From Planotetraspora kaengkrachanensis (GTDB taxonomy: Bacteria; Actinomycetota; Actinomycetes; Streptosporangiales; Streptosporangiaceae), in contig NZ_BONV01000010.1 of assembly GCF_016862895.1 (NCBI RefSeq), positions 62,001-126,000 on the forward strand: a DNA stretch of 64,000 bases, read 5' to 3'. The translations under genes were made by a program, and so were the position numbers. Every line of letters begins with the position of its first letter. Position 1 is the first letter of the stretch. The notes under the pieces were generated by a model that saw only the letters and a program-made list of their open reading frames with translations, was not told the origin of the DNA and made no database searches. Positions 15,719-23,860 of the stretch are shown one piece after another.

Positions 15719-17083
15719 TTGAGCGATCTGGTCGAAGTGCGTGCCGGGGTCTACCACGACTCGGTGAGCCTCATGCGGGTGAGTCAGGCCCTCGCCGCTC
15801 GCACCGACGTCGAGGCCGCCCTCGTGGCGATGGCGACCGAGCTCAACGTGGACCTGGCCCGCGACCTCGGCTTCGCCGTACCGGCGGCGACGGGAGGCGA
15901 CCTGCTCGTCGCGATCAGGGCGTCCGGGGACGAGCAGCTCGAGCAGGCGGCGGCCGAGCTCGACCGGCTGCTCACGGCCGGGTCGCCGGGCGGCGGTTCG
16001 CGGGCGCGCGACCAGCTGCCGCGCACCACCCGTTCCGCGAGCAGGGCCTGGGACGCGACGGTGGCCCTCGTGAGCGTCCCCGGCGAGCACGCCTTCGTGG
16101 AGGCGTGCGACGCCGTCGAGGCGGGCCTGTCCGTCATGATCTTCAGTGACAACGTCCCGGTCGAGCTGGAGATCGTCCTCAAGGACCGCGCCAGGGACAG
16201 GGGCGTGCTCGTGATGGGCCCCGACTGCGGAACCGCCGTGATCGGCGGGGCGGGTCTGGGCTTCGCCAACGTCCTGCGCCCCGGCCCGGTCGGCGTGGTG
16301 GCCGCATCGGGCACAGGCGCGCAGCAGGTGACGAGTCTGCTCGACCTGGCGGGCGTGGGCGTCAGCCACCTGCTCGGAGTGGGCGGCAGAGACCTGTCCG
16401 CGCAGGTCGGCGGGCGCTCGACGAAGCAGGCGCTGCTGGCACTCGACGAGGACCCGGCGACCGAGCTGATCGTGCTGGTCTCCAAACCGCCCGCCCCCGA
16501 GGTGGCGGCGGCCGTGCAGGAACAGAGCCTGGCCAAACCCGTCGTCCGCGCGCTGCTCGGGCCGGGGCAGGACGACCTGACGACGACCGTGGAGAAGGTC
16601 CTGGGAGCCCTCGGCGTCCCGGTGCCCGAGTGGCCCTCGTGGGCGGCCGAAAACCCGTCCGTCCCCGGAGGACCGCTGCGCGGCCTCTACTCCGGAGGCA
16701 CGCTCTGCACCGAGGCCGCCCTCATCGCGGGCGCCGGTGAGTTCACCGACTTCGGCGACGACGAGTACACACGGGGGCGCGCCCACCCCATGATCGACCC
16801 CGCCCTCCGTCTGGAGGCGCTCGCGGCGGTGGAGTCGGGCGCCGTCCTGCTCGACGTGGTCCTCGGCCACGGCGCCGATCCCGACCCGGCCGCGTCGCTG
16901 GCGCCGGCCGTCGCCGGCGCGTGCGAGCGCGGCGTGGCCGTGGTGGTCGCGCTGGTCGGCACCGAGGGCGACCCGCAGGGCCTGCGTTCCCAGGCCGCCC
17001 GCCTGAACGAGGCCGGAGCCGCCGTGTTCACGTCCAACGCCGCCGCGGCCCGCCACGCCCGCCTCCTGATCGGAGCCTCATGA
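15719..17083 (+). CDS. fdrA: FdrA family protein (acyl-CoA synthetase-like carbamoyltransferase component)
   Basis: This 454-residue protein resembles the succinyl-CoA synthetase fold. It has MGPDCGTAVIGG near residue 162, GVVAASGTGAQQVTSLLDLAGVG near residue 195 and LVSKPPAPEVAAAV near residue 254. FdrA proteins pair with DUF1116 and DUF2877 partners. The start is TTG 15719, immediately after the TAA of the previous gene with GGGGAG 7 bp before it. The stop overlaps the DUF1116 ATG by 4 bp, so the trio is translated together. No carbamate kinase, which usually takes the carbamoyl phosphate onward, is in the window. Confidence 0.9.
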   Translation: MSDLVEVRAGVYHDSVSLMRVSQALAARTDVEAALVAMATELNVDLARDLGFAVPAATGGDLLVAIRASGDEQLEQAAAELDRLLTAGSPGGGSRARDQLPRTTRSASRAWDATVALVSVPGEHAFVEACDAVEAGLSVMIFSDNVPVELEIVLKDRARDRGVLVMGPDCGTAVIGGAGLGFANVLRPGPVGVVAASGTGAQQVTSLLDLAGVGVSHLLGVGGRDLSAQVGGRSTKQALLALDEDPATELIVLVSKPPAPEVAAAVQEQSLAKPVVRALLGPGQDDLTTTVEKVLGALGVPVPEWPSWAAENPSVPGGPLRGLYSGGTLCTEAALIAGAGEFTDFGDDEYTRGRAHPMIDPALRLEALAAVESGAVLLDVVLGHGADPDPAASLAPAVAGACERGVAVVVALVGTEGDPQGLRSQAARLNEAGAAVFTSNAAAARHARLLIGAS

Positions 17084-18465
17084 CCCTCTCGATGTTGCTG
17101 GGCGAGCCCCGCGTGATCACCGTGGGCGCGTCCGTGCTCGGCGAGGCCCTCGACCAGCAGGCGGTGCCGCGCGCGCCGGTCGACTGGCGGCCGCCGCTGC
17201 CCGGCACGCCGGCGGCGCTGGCGCGCGTGCTGGCCGATCCGCGCCGGGAGCGCGCCAACGCGCTGGCCGTCGGGCGGCTGCTGTCGGCCCGGCCCCGGCT
17301 CGTCGACGTACGGCCGGCTCGCGACGTCCTCGGGCTGGAACCCGGCACGTTCTTCCACGCCGGGCCGCCCGTCACCTGGGAACGCGCCTCCGGCCCGATG
17401 CGGGGCGCCCTCATCGGCGCGATGTTGTTCGAGGGCCTGGCCGACTCCCCCGAGGAGGCGGAGCGCAGGCTCGCGGCCGGCGACGGGATCACCCTCGACT
17501 CCTGTCACCACCACCGCACGGTGGGGCCGATGGCGGGGGTCGTCAGCCCGTCGATGTGGATGCTCGAGGTCGCCGACGCCGAGCACGGCGGCACCGCCTA
17601 CTGCTCGCTGAACGAGGGCCTGGGCAAGGTGCTGCGGTACGGCGCCTACGGCTCCGAGGTGGTCGAACGGCTGCGCTGGATGGGCGAGGTGCTGGGCCCG
17701 GTCCTCCAGGCGGCCCTCCGCCGCACCGGCCCGCTCGATCTGCGCTCGCTCATCGCTCAGGCCCTGCAGATGGGCGACGAACTCCACAACCGCAACCGGG
17801 CGGCCACCTCGCTCCTGGTGCGGGAGCTCGCCCCGGCGATCGTCGAGGCCGCGCCGGAACGGGCCGCGGAGGTCCTGCGTTTCGTCAATGGAAATGATCA
17901 TTTCTTCTTGAACGCGGGAATGGCTGCGGCGAAAGTGAGCGCCGACGCGGCGCGGAACGTTCCTGGGTCGAGTCTCGTCGTCGCCATGGCTCGAAATGGA
18001 ACGGAATTCGGTATCCAGGTGTCCGGGCTCGGCGATCGCTGGTTCACCGGGCCCGCCGGCGTCCCCGACGGCCTCTACCTCGGCGCGTACGGCCCCGGCG
18101 ACGCCAATCCGGACATCGGCGACTCGACGATCACCGAGACGGTGGGGCTCGGAGGCTTCGCGATGGCGGCGGCGCCGGCCATCGTGCGGTTCGTCGGCGG
18201 CGACGTGCCGGACGCCATAGCGGCCACGACCTCGATGTACGAGATCACGCTGGCCGAGCATCCGGCCTACCAGATCCCGGGGCTGGGCTTCCGGGGGACG
18301 CCCGTGGGCATCGACGTCACCCTCGTCGCCAGGACCGGACTCCTGCCCGTCGTGAACACCGGCATAGCGGGCCGCGTGGCGGGAACCGGGCAGGTCGGGG
18401 CAGGTCTGGTGACTCCGCCCGCCGAGGTCTTCACGGCGGCCCTACAGGCCTTGACTCAGGCATGA
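17080..18465 (+). CDS. DUF1116 family protein (AllG/YlbE-like)
   Basis: This 461-residue protein belongs to the DUF1116 family, by CHHHRTVGPMAGVVSPSMWM near residue 145, LNEGLGKVLRYGAY near residue 175 and FVNGNDHFFLN near residue 270. It is the third gene of the FdrA operon and overlaps it by 4 bp. Codons across 17880-18010 (the FVNGNDHFFLN block) are clearly richer in A and T than the rest of the gene, though the protein block is conserved. Its role as a carbamoyltransferase subunit is inferred from the E. coli gene set. Confidence 0.9.
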   Translation: MTLSMLLGEPRVITVGASVLGEALDQQAVPRAPVDWRPPLPGTPAALARVLADPRRERANALAVGRLLSARPRLVDVRPARDVLGLEPGTFFHAGPPVTWERASGPMRGALIGAMLFEGLADSPEEAERRLAAGDGITLDSCHHHRTVGPMAGVVSPSMWMLEVADAEHGGTAYCSLNEGLGKVLRYGAYGSEVVERLRWMGEVLGPVLQAALRRTGPLDLRSLIAQALQMGDELHNRNRAATSLLVRELAPAIVEAAPERAAEVLRFVNGNDHFFLNAGMAAAKVSADAARNVPGSSLVVAMARNGTEFGIQVSGLGDRWFTGPAGVPDGLYLGAYGPGDANPDIGDSTITETVGLGGFAMAAAPAIVRFVGGDVPDAIAATTSMYEITLAEHPAYQIPGLGFRGTPVGIDVTLVARTGLLPVVNTGIAGRVAGTGQVGAGLVTPPAEVFTAALQALTQA

Positions 18466-18583
18466 ATTCCCTTTGGGGCCGACTTGACCCTAATATCGGT
18501 AGCCCAAACCTCACATATCCAGTGGAATTCGCTTGATCCGTCGGGGGATCTCGCGGATCGAACGATGAATTGGGGACCGTCCT

Positions 18584-20653
18584 ATGTCGACCGATGGCCT
18601 GCTCGGTATGGTCCCCCCTATGCCCGAGGGCCAGGGACATATGGGAAACGTCCCCACTGAGGCGACGCCGGACGGACAGGGACGGCTCGTCGGCCGGCGC
18701 TACCGCCTGCTCTCCCCCGTCGGCCGCGGCGGCATGGGCATGGTCTGGCACGCCCACGACGTGCTCCTCGACCGTGACGTCGCCGTCAAGGAGCTGATCC
18801 TTCCTTACGGGCTCGACCAGTCGGCCACTCAGGTCGCCAACCGCCGTGTGCTCCGCGAGGCGCGCTCCGCCGCCCGGCTCAGCCACCCCGGGATCGTGAC
18901 CGTTCACGACGTGGTCGAGGAGGACGGCCGGCCCTGGATCGTGATGGAACTGGTCCGCGCGTGGTCCCTGGAGCAGGCCGTCCGCCAGAGCGGCCCCCTC
19001 CCCGTGATCCAGGCGGCCGAGATCGGCATCCGGGTGCTCGACGCCATCCGGCACGCCCACGCCGCCGGCATCCTCCACCGTGACGTCAAGCCGGGCAACG
19101 TGCTCCTCACCGCCGACCGCGTCGTCCTGACCGACTTCGGCATCGCCGCCATCGAGGGCGACGTCACGATCACCCAGACCGGGCTCCTGATGGGCTCGCC
19201 GGCCTACATCCCGCCGGAGCGCCTGCAGGGCCGCCCCATCACCCACGCCGCCGACCTGTGGTCGTTCGGCGCCACCCTGTACGCGGCCGTCGAGGGACGG
19301 CCGCCGTACGAGGGGGCCGACGCGGTCGCCGTCCTCGGCGCGGTGCTCACCCAGGAGCCGAACCGGCCGCAGCGGGCGGGCGCGCTGCTCCCCGTGATCG
19401 AGGGGTTGCTGCGCAAGAACCCGGCCGACCGCATCGCGGCGGCGCAGGTGGCCGAGATGCTGGAGCGGGTGCTGCACAGCAGCGGAGCCGGCCTGCCCGG
19501 GCGCGGCGTCTCCTCGCTGTCCATGCCGACGCCCCAGAACCCCACGCCCGCCGGACTGCTGCCGCCGCTCGACCTCCCGTCGGGACCGCTTCCCTCCCGC
19601 ATCATCGAGACGCCGTCGGGCCCGGTACGCGTGCCGTTCGCCCCCGAGGACATGCCCGGGTCCATGAGCGGCCCGCAGCCCTACACCGCCTCGGGTCCCC
19701 ACGCGACGCCGGCCTTCGACGCCCTGGCCTCTCCTTCGGGCTCCACCCACGCGCCGGAGCGGTCGCGTGAGGCGATGTGGCCGACGCCGTCTCCCGGCGA
19801 CCTCCCGGGCGACCTGGCGGGCAGGCCGGGCCGCAACGGCACCGGCGAGCACCGCATGACCGGGCCCTTCCGCACGCCCGCACCCGGGCACTCCACGGGA
19901 GCGCACTCCACCGGCCCGCACTCGACAGGTCCGCACTCCACCGGCCCGCACTCGACGGGGCCGCACTCCACCGGGGGACGCTCCGTAACGAGCCCGCAGA
20001 CCGGCCGCAGGCGCAGGGACGAGGACGAGCAGGTCGAGGAGCGCGAATCCCGTCCGACCGTCCTGATCGCCGTGATCGCCGTGGCGGTGATCGGCCTGGT
20101 GGTCACCCTCCTGTTCGTCCTGATGCCGGGCGGATCGGACGACTCCACACAGGAGGTCGCCCAGGGGGTCCCGTCCGTGAGCGGGCAGAAGGAGCCGTCC
20201 GACGAAGCGTCCGCGGTCCAGGTGCCCAAGGGCTTCACCCCGCACAGCGAGAACGGCGTGTCCGTCGCGGTGCCCAAGGACTGGACGGTGGCCGATCAGG
20301 GCGGCTCCGTGACCTACTCGGGCCCGAAGGACAGCGCCCAGCAGATCAAGATCCAGAAGATCAAGGACGGCAGCCTGGCGGCGCTCCAGGCGGTCGAGCA
20401 GAACCTGAACGCCCAGGACTACCCCGACTACACGCAGGTCCAGCTCGCGAAGGTCGACTACCGGTGGCCGGCGGCCGACTGGGAGTACACCTACACCAAC
20501 GCCGACCAGGTGACCGTCCACGCCGTCACCCGGTACGTGGAGGCCGACGGTCAGGGCTACTCGATCACGTTCTCCTCCCCCGACTACGACTGGGGAGAGT
20601 CGGCCGCGCCCGTCCGCCAGGCGCTCTGGAACACCTTCACCCCGGCGGCGTGA
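18584..20653 (+). CDS. Membrane-anchored Hanks-type Ser/Thr protein kinase
   Basis: This is a 689-residue receptor-like kinase. The cytoplasmic kinase domain (about 37-300) has GRGGMGMVW, VAVKE (Lys), HRDVKPGNVL, DFGIAAIEG and the APE-like SPAYIPPERL. A Pro/Ser-rich linker with a HSTGP repeat (residues 436-465) leads to one membrane span near residue 490 (VLIAVIAVAVIGLVVTLLFV). After it comes an extracytoplasmic domain of about 180 residues, with KGFTPHSENGVSVAVPKDWTV, that I do not recognise as PASTA or NHL. ATG 18584 has GGGGAC upstream. The sensor ligand and targets are unknown. Confidence 0.93.
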   Translation: MSTDGLLGMVPPMPEGQGHMGNVPTEATPDGQGRLVGRRYRLLSPVGRGGMGMVWHAHDVLLDRDVAVKELILPYGLDQSATQVANRRVLREARSAARLSHPGIVTVHDVVEEDGRPWIVMELVRAWSLEQAVRQSGPLPVIQAAEIGIRVLDAIRHAHAAGILHRDVKPGNVLLTADRVVLTDFGIAAIEGDVTITQTGLLMGSPAYIPPERLQGRPITHAADLWSFGATLYAAVEGRPPYEGADAVAVLGAVLTQEPNRPQRAGALLPVIEGLLRKNPADRIAAAQVAEMLERVLHSSGAGLPGRGVSSLSMPTPQNPTPAGLLPPLDLPSGPLPSRIIETPSGPVRVPFAPEDMPGSMSGPQPYTASGPHATPAFDALASPSGSTHAPERSREAMWPTPSPGDLPGDLAGRPGRNGTGEHRMTGPFRTPAPGHSTGAHSTGPHSTGPHSTGPHSTGPHSTGGRSVTSPQTGRRRRDEDEQVEERESRPTVLIAVIAVAVIGLVVTLLFVLMPGGSDDSTQEVAQGVPSVSGQKEPSDEASAVQVPKGFTPHSENGVSVAVPKDWTVADQGGSVTYSGPKDSAQQIKIQKIKDGSLAALQAVEQNLNAQDYPDYTQVQLAKVDYRWPAADWEYTYTNADQVTVHAVTRYVEADGQGYSITFSSPDYDWGESAAPVRQALWNTFTPAA
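19889..19978 (+). repeat. 15-bp tandem repeat in kinase linker
   Basis: Six consecutive 15-bp units encode HSTGA, HSTGP (four times) and HSTGG in the juxtamembrane linker of the kinase. Synonymous differences alternate between units (ACC GGC CCG versus ACA GGT or ACG GGG), which points to duplication of a larger 30-bp unit. Confidence 0.9.
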
Positions 20654-20681
20654 CAGGCCCGGGCCGTCCGCTCGCCGGCCG

Positions 20682-22289
20682 TCACTTCGCGTCGGCGTAG
20701 CAGGCGACGGCGACCGCCTCCATCGGGAAGCGCACCGGAGTCTGCCCGAACACGAGCCGCGTCGCCTCCTCCGCCGCCCGCGCGACCGCGGCGCGCACCT
20801 CGGGCGCCAGGTCCTCGGGGCAGTGCACCATGACCTCGTCGTGCTGGAAGAACACGAGCCTCGCCGGCTCCGGCAGCAGGCCCCTGAGCACGGCCATGAG
20901 CGTCAGCGCCCACTCCGCGGCCGTGGCCTGCACGACGAAGTTCCGGGTGAACCGGCCGCGGTCGCGGGCCGCCCTGACGCCCTCCGGGCCGGAGACCAGC
21001 TCGCGCCACCGGGCGGACGGCGGCGGGCTCGTACGGCCGAGCCACGACCTGACCAGCCTGCCGTCCTCCCCCGCCCGCGCGGCGTCCTCCACGAACCCGT
21101 ACGCCTGCGGGAAACGCTGGCGCATGACGGCGAGGAGCTTGGGCGCGTCGCCGCTGGTGCCGCCGTACATCGCGGACAACATGGCGATCTTCGCGGAGTC
21201 GCGGGCGCCGCCGAACGCCTGGGCCAGGGCGGCGTACAGGTCGATCTCGCCGGCCGCCCGGGCCAGCCCGCCGTCGCCGGCCATCGCCGCCAGGACCCGC
21301 GGCTCCAGCTGGGCCGCGTCGGCCACGACCAGCGTCCAGCCCTCGTCGGCCACCACCACGCGGCGCATGACCTTGGGGATCTGCAGGGCGCCCCCGCCGC
21401 TCGTGGCCCATCGGCCGCTGACGACGCCTCCCACGACGTACTCCGGGTGGAACCGGTCGTCCCGCACCCACTGGTCGGCCCAGACCCAGCCGTGGAAGCT
21501 GTAGAGCCTGGCCAGCTCCTTGTAGGCGAGCAACGGGCGCGTACCCGGATGCTCGACCTCCTTGATCACGTATGACCGAGTGGAGGGGATCGCGATGCCC
21601 GCGCCCTTGTACGCCTTGACGATCTGCTGGGGGGAGTCGGGGTTCACCGGGTGGCCGAACGCGGCGGAGATCTCGTCGGCGAGCGCCTGCAACCTGGCCG
21701 GCCGCATCCCGTGCGCCGGGCGCGGCCCGAGCAGCTCCGTCAGCAGGGCGTCGTGGACGTCCCGCCGCCACGGCATGCCGTCGTGCGCCATCTCCGCGGC
21801 GATGAGCGCCCCCGCGGACTCGGCCGCGACGAGCAGGCGGAAACGCCCCGGGTCGGGGGTCAGGGCGATCCGGCGCAGCTGGTCGTCGAGCACCTCGGCG
21901 ACCAGGTCGGCCTCCGCCACGTCCGGCCCGTCCTTCGCGGGCTCGAAGAGCGCGACCTGAGCCGCCTCCGCGCTCTCGTGGACGTCCGCGGGCACGGGAA
22001 GGCCGTGGAGCCGCGCGTAGGCCGCCGCAGGCTGTCTGGGCTCGCCGTAGCGCCCGTCCGCCGCCAGCAGGAGGCCCTCGGTCAGCGTCACGTCATGGCA
22101 GCGCGACAGCCGTACGCCTCCGGCCAGCAGGGCCGGGTAGACGCGGCGCGCGTCGGCCCACGCCCAGCGGGGGCGCCCGGCCTCCAGCTCCCGGACGGCC
22201 TGCGCCAGGTCGGCGACCCTGACGGCCTCGCTCCCGGCCTGGCGGATCGACCCGCCGCCGTCGGAGTCGGCCGCCACCACTACGTGCAC
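20682..22289 (-). CDS. Family-A DNA polymerase-like protein (bifunctional 3'-5' exonuclease/polymerase family)
   Basis: This 535-residue protein is shorter than PolA and belongs to the actinobacterial family annotated as bifunctional 3'-5' exonuclease/DNA polymerase. The C-terminal half has polymerase motif A (VADAAQLEPRVLAAMAGD, near residue 315), a motif B region RDSAKIAMLSAMYGG and motif C FFQHDEVMVH near residue 490. The N-terminal half lacks an obvious DxE exonuclease site, so proofreading is doubtful. I chose GTG 22289 because the family begins with a VVVAADS-like strand; the frame is open further upstream without family similarity. It is convergent with the kinase gene. Confidence 0.85.
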   Translation of the reverse strand: MHVVVAADSDGGGSIRQAGSEAVRVADLAQAVRELEAGRPRWAWADARRVYPALLAGGVRLSRCHDVTLTEGLLLAADGRYGEPRQPAAAYARLHGLPVPADVHESAEAAQVALFEPAKDGPDVAEADLVAEVLDDQLRRIALTPDPGRFRLLVAAESAGALIAAEMAHDGMPWRRDVHDALLTELLGPRPAHGMRPARLQALADEISAAFGHPVNPDSPQQIVKAYKGAGIAIPSTRSYVIKEVEHPGTRPLLAYKELARLYSFHGWVWADQWVRDDRFHPEYVVGGVVSGRWATSGGGALQIPKVMRRVVVADEGWTLVVADAAQLEPRVLAAMAGDGGLARAAGEIDLYAALAQAFGGARDSAKIAMLSAMYGGTSGDAPKLLAVMRQRFPQAYGFVEDAARAGEDGRLVRSWLGRTSPPPSARWRELVSGPEGVRAARDRGRFTRNFVVQATAAEWALTLMAVLRGLLPEPARLVFFQHDEVMVHCPEDLAPEVRAAVARAAEEATRLVFGQTPVRFPMEAVAVACYADAK

Positions 22290-22321
22290 GCCCCAAGAGT
22301 GCCAGGCGGCACCGACATCGG

Positions 22322-23827
22322 TCAGAGGGGTATCTCGACCTCGTCCTCCAGCGGCGGGTCGATCTCCTGCGCCAGGCAGCCCGTCGCGGCGAAGCACCTG
22401 ATCTTCAGCCGGTCGGCCGTGACGGACACGTGCAGGAAGCTCTTGAAGAACGGCGGGGTGTCCCAGTCGGACAGCTCCGAGATCCACCGGTGGAAGACCC
22501 GTCCGACGGGCAGGCGGAAGGGCATCGGCCAGCCGCCGAGCAGGCGCGCGGCCCACCGCGTCCGCGCCGTGACCCGCGCGCCGGGGGTGGGCCTGGGCGG
22601 CGTGTTGCCCACCCGCCGCGACATGAGCTCGAGGCCCTGCTCGGGGGTGATGTAGAGCCAGCGCATGCGCAGTCGCCTGCTGTAGAGCAGGCTGTAGAAC
22701 GACAACGAGTCGCCGCGCAGCGGATAGCACTTGAACTCGTCCTCGTGCACGCCTCCGACGTCGACCCTGGGGGTCGTGTGCGTCGCGTGCATGAACGCGC
22801 CCCCGCCTCCGGAGACGATGTACTGGATCGTCCGGCCGCCCACGTGGACGGGATAACGCTCGTAGTTGTGGACGTCCCCGCCGATCGCGGCCACGTAGTT
22901 GTTCGCCGGGTCGCGGACGACGTCGTCGACCGTCCCCCCGCCCTCGATCGCGCAGGGGTGGTACTCGTTGCGCACGTAGATCGGCTTGCCGGTGATGAGG
23001 ATCTTGGGCCGGGGGTCGGCGGACACGCGGCGCAGCCACTCCCCCTGTTCGCGGTCGATGTCGCCCTTGATGCCCGTGTCGATCCCGACGACGACCAGCC
23101 TGCCGAGGTCCAGCATCCAGTACGGCGCGGGCAGCGTGGCCTGCTGCTCGGGGAGCGAGCGCATCTTCCGCGCCTGTTCCAGGGCCGCCTCGTCGATGAC
23201 GTCCGGCTTCTTCCAGAGCAGTCCGCGGATGCCCGCGGGCGACAGCCGGAACCCCTGCCGCTGGACCTCGAGCGGCCGCGCGTCGCAGAAGACCCGCATG
23301 AAACCGCCGAGCCCGTCGTACCAGTCGTGGTTGCCGGGGACCGCGTAGATCGGGGCCGCGTAGTCCTGGTAGGGGCGGAAGAACTTGTCGCCGTACTCGT
23401 TGCCCGAGCCGGTGGGATAGATCACGTCGCTGGCCACGACGGCGAACGACGTGTCCTCCCCCAGCTTCAGCATGCCGGGGACCACCGCGTACTGGGAGGC
23501 GTCGCCCTCGCCGGTGTCACCCAGGACCAGGAACGAGAACTCCTCCCCCACCTCGTGCGCGACCCGGAGGTCGGGGTCGGCGCCGCGCTCCCGCTGCGCG
23601 GCCATCCACCGGCGCCTGACCTCGGACGAGGGGTCGCCGAAGAGCTGGGCGAGGATCTCGTTGCGTGACCGCCACAGGGTCACGGGATTCAGCCAGGTGA
23701 AGGTGTTCCTGCTCGGCCGCAGCTTGTCGAAGGTGCCGATCTGCTGACAGTTCCACCCGGCCCCCTCCTCCGACACCCGTGAAGAGACCTGCTTTCCGCG
23801 CGCCGCCGCGGTGCCGACATCCACCAT
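22322..23827 (-). CDS. Calcineurin-like metallophosphoesterase
   Basis: This 501-residue protein has the dinuclear-metal phosphoesterase motifs GDTGEGD (near residue 100), a degenerate second site VVASDVIYPTG, GNHDWYDG near residue 160 and GGDVHNYERY near residue 305. There is no signal peptide, so it is probably cytosolic. A C-terminal region of about 150 residues (from PTPGARVTART) is outside the catalytic core and I do not recognise it. ATG 23827. The next gene upstream is 33 bp away on the same strand. Substrate unknown. Confidence 0.88.
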   Translation of the reverse strand: MVDVGTAAARGKQVSSRVSEEGAGWNCQQIGTFDKLRPSRNTFTWLNPVTLWRSRNEILAQLFGDPSSEVRRRWMAAQRERGADPDLRVAHEVGEEFSFLVLGDTGEGDASQYAVVPGMLKLGEDTSFAVVASDVIYPTGSGNEYGDKFFRPYQDYAAPIYAVPGNHDWYDGLGGFMRVFCDARPLEVQRQGFRLSPAGIRGLLWKKPDVIDEAALEQARKMRSLPEQQATLPAPYWMLDLGRLVVVGIDTGIKGDIDREQGEWLRRVSADPRPKILITGKPIYVRNEYHPCAIEGGGTVDDVVRDPANNYVAAIGGDVHNYERYPVHVGGRTIQYIVSGGGGAFMHATHTTPRVDVGGVHEDEFKCYPLRGDSLSFYSLLYSRRLRMRWLYITPEQGLELMSRRVGNTPPRPTPGARVTARTRWAARLLGGWPMPFRLPVGRVFHRWISELSDWDTPPFFKSFLHVSVTADRLKIRCFAATGCLAQEIDPPLEDEVEIPL

Positions 23828-23860
23828 GGGACAATCTTGACGCTTCAGCAGCGAAGGGAT

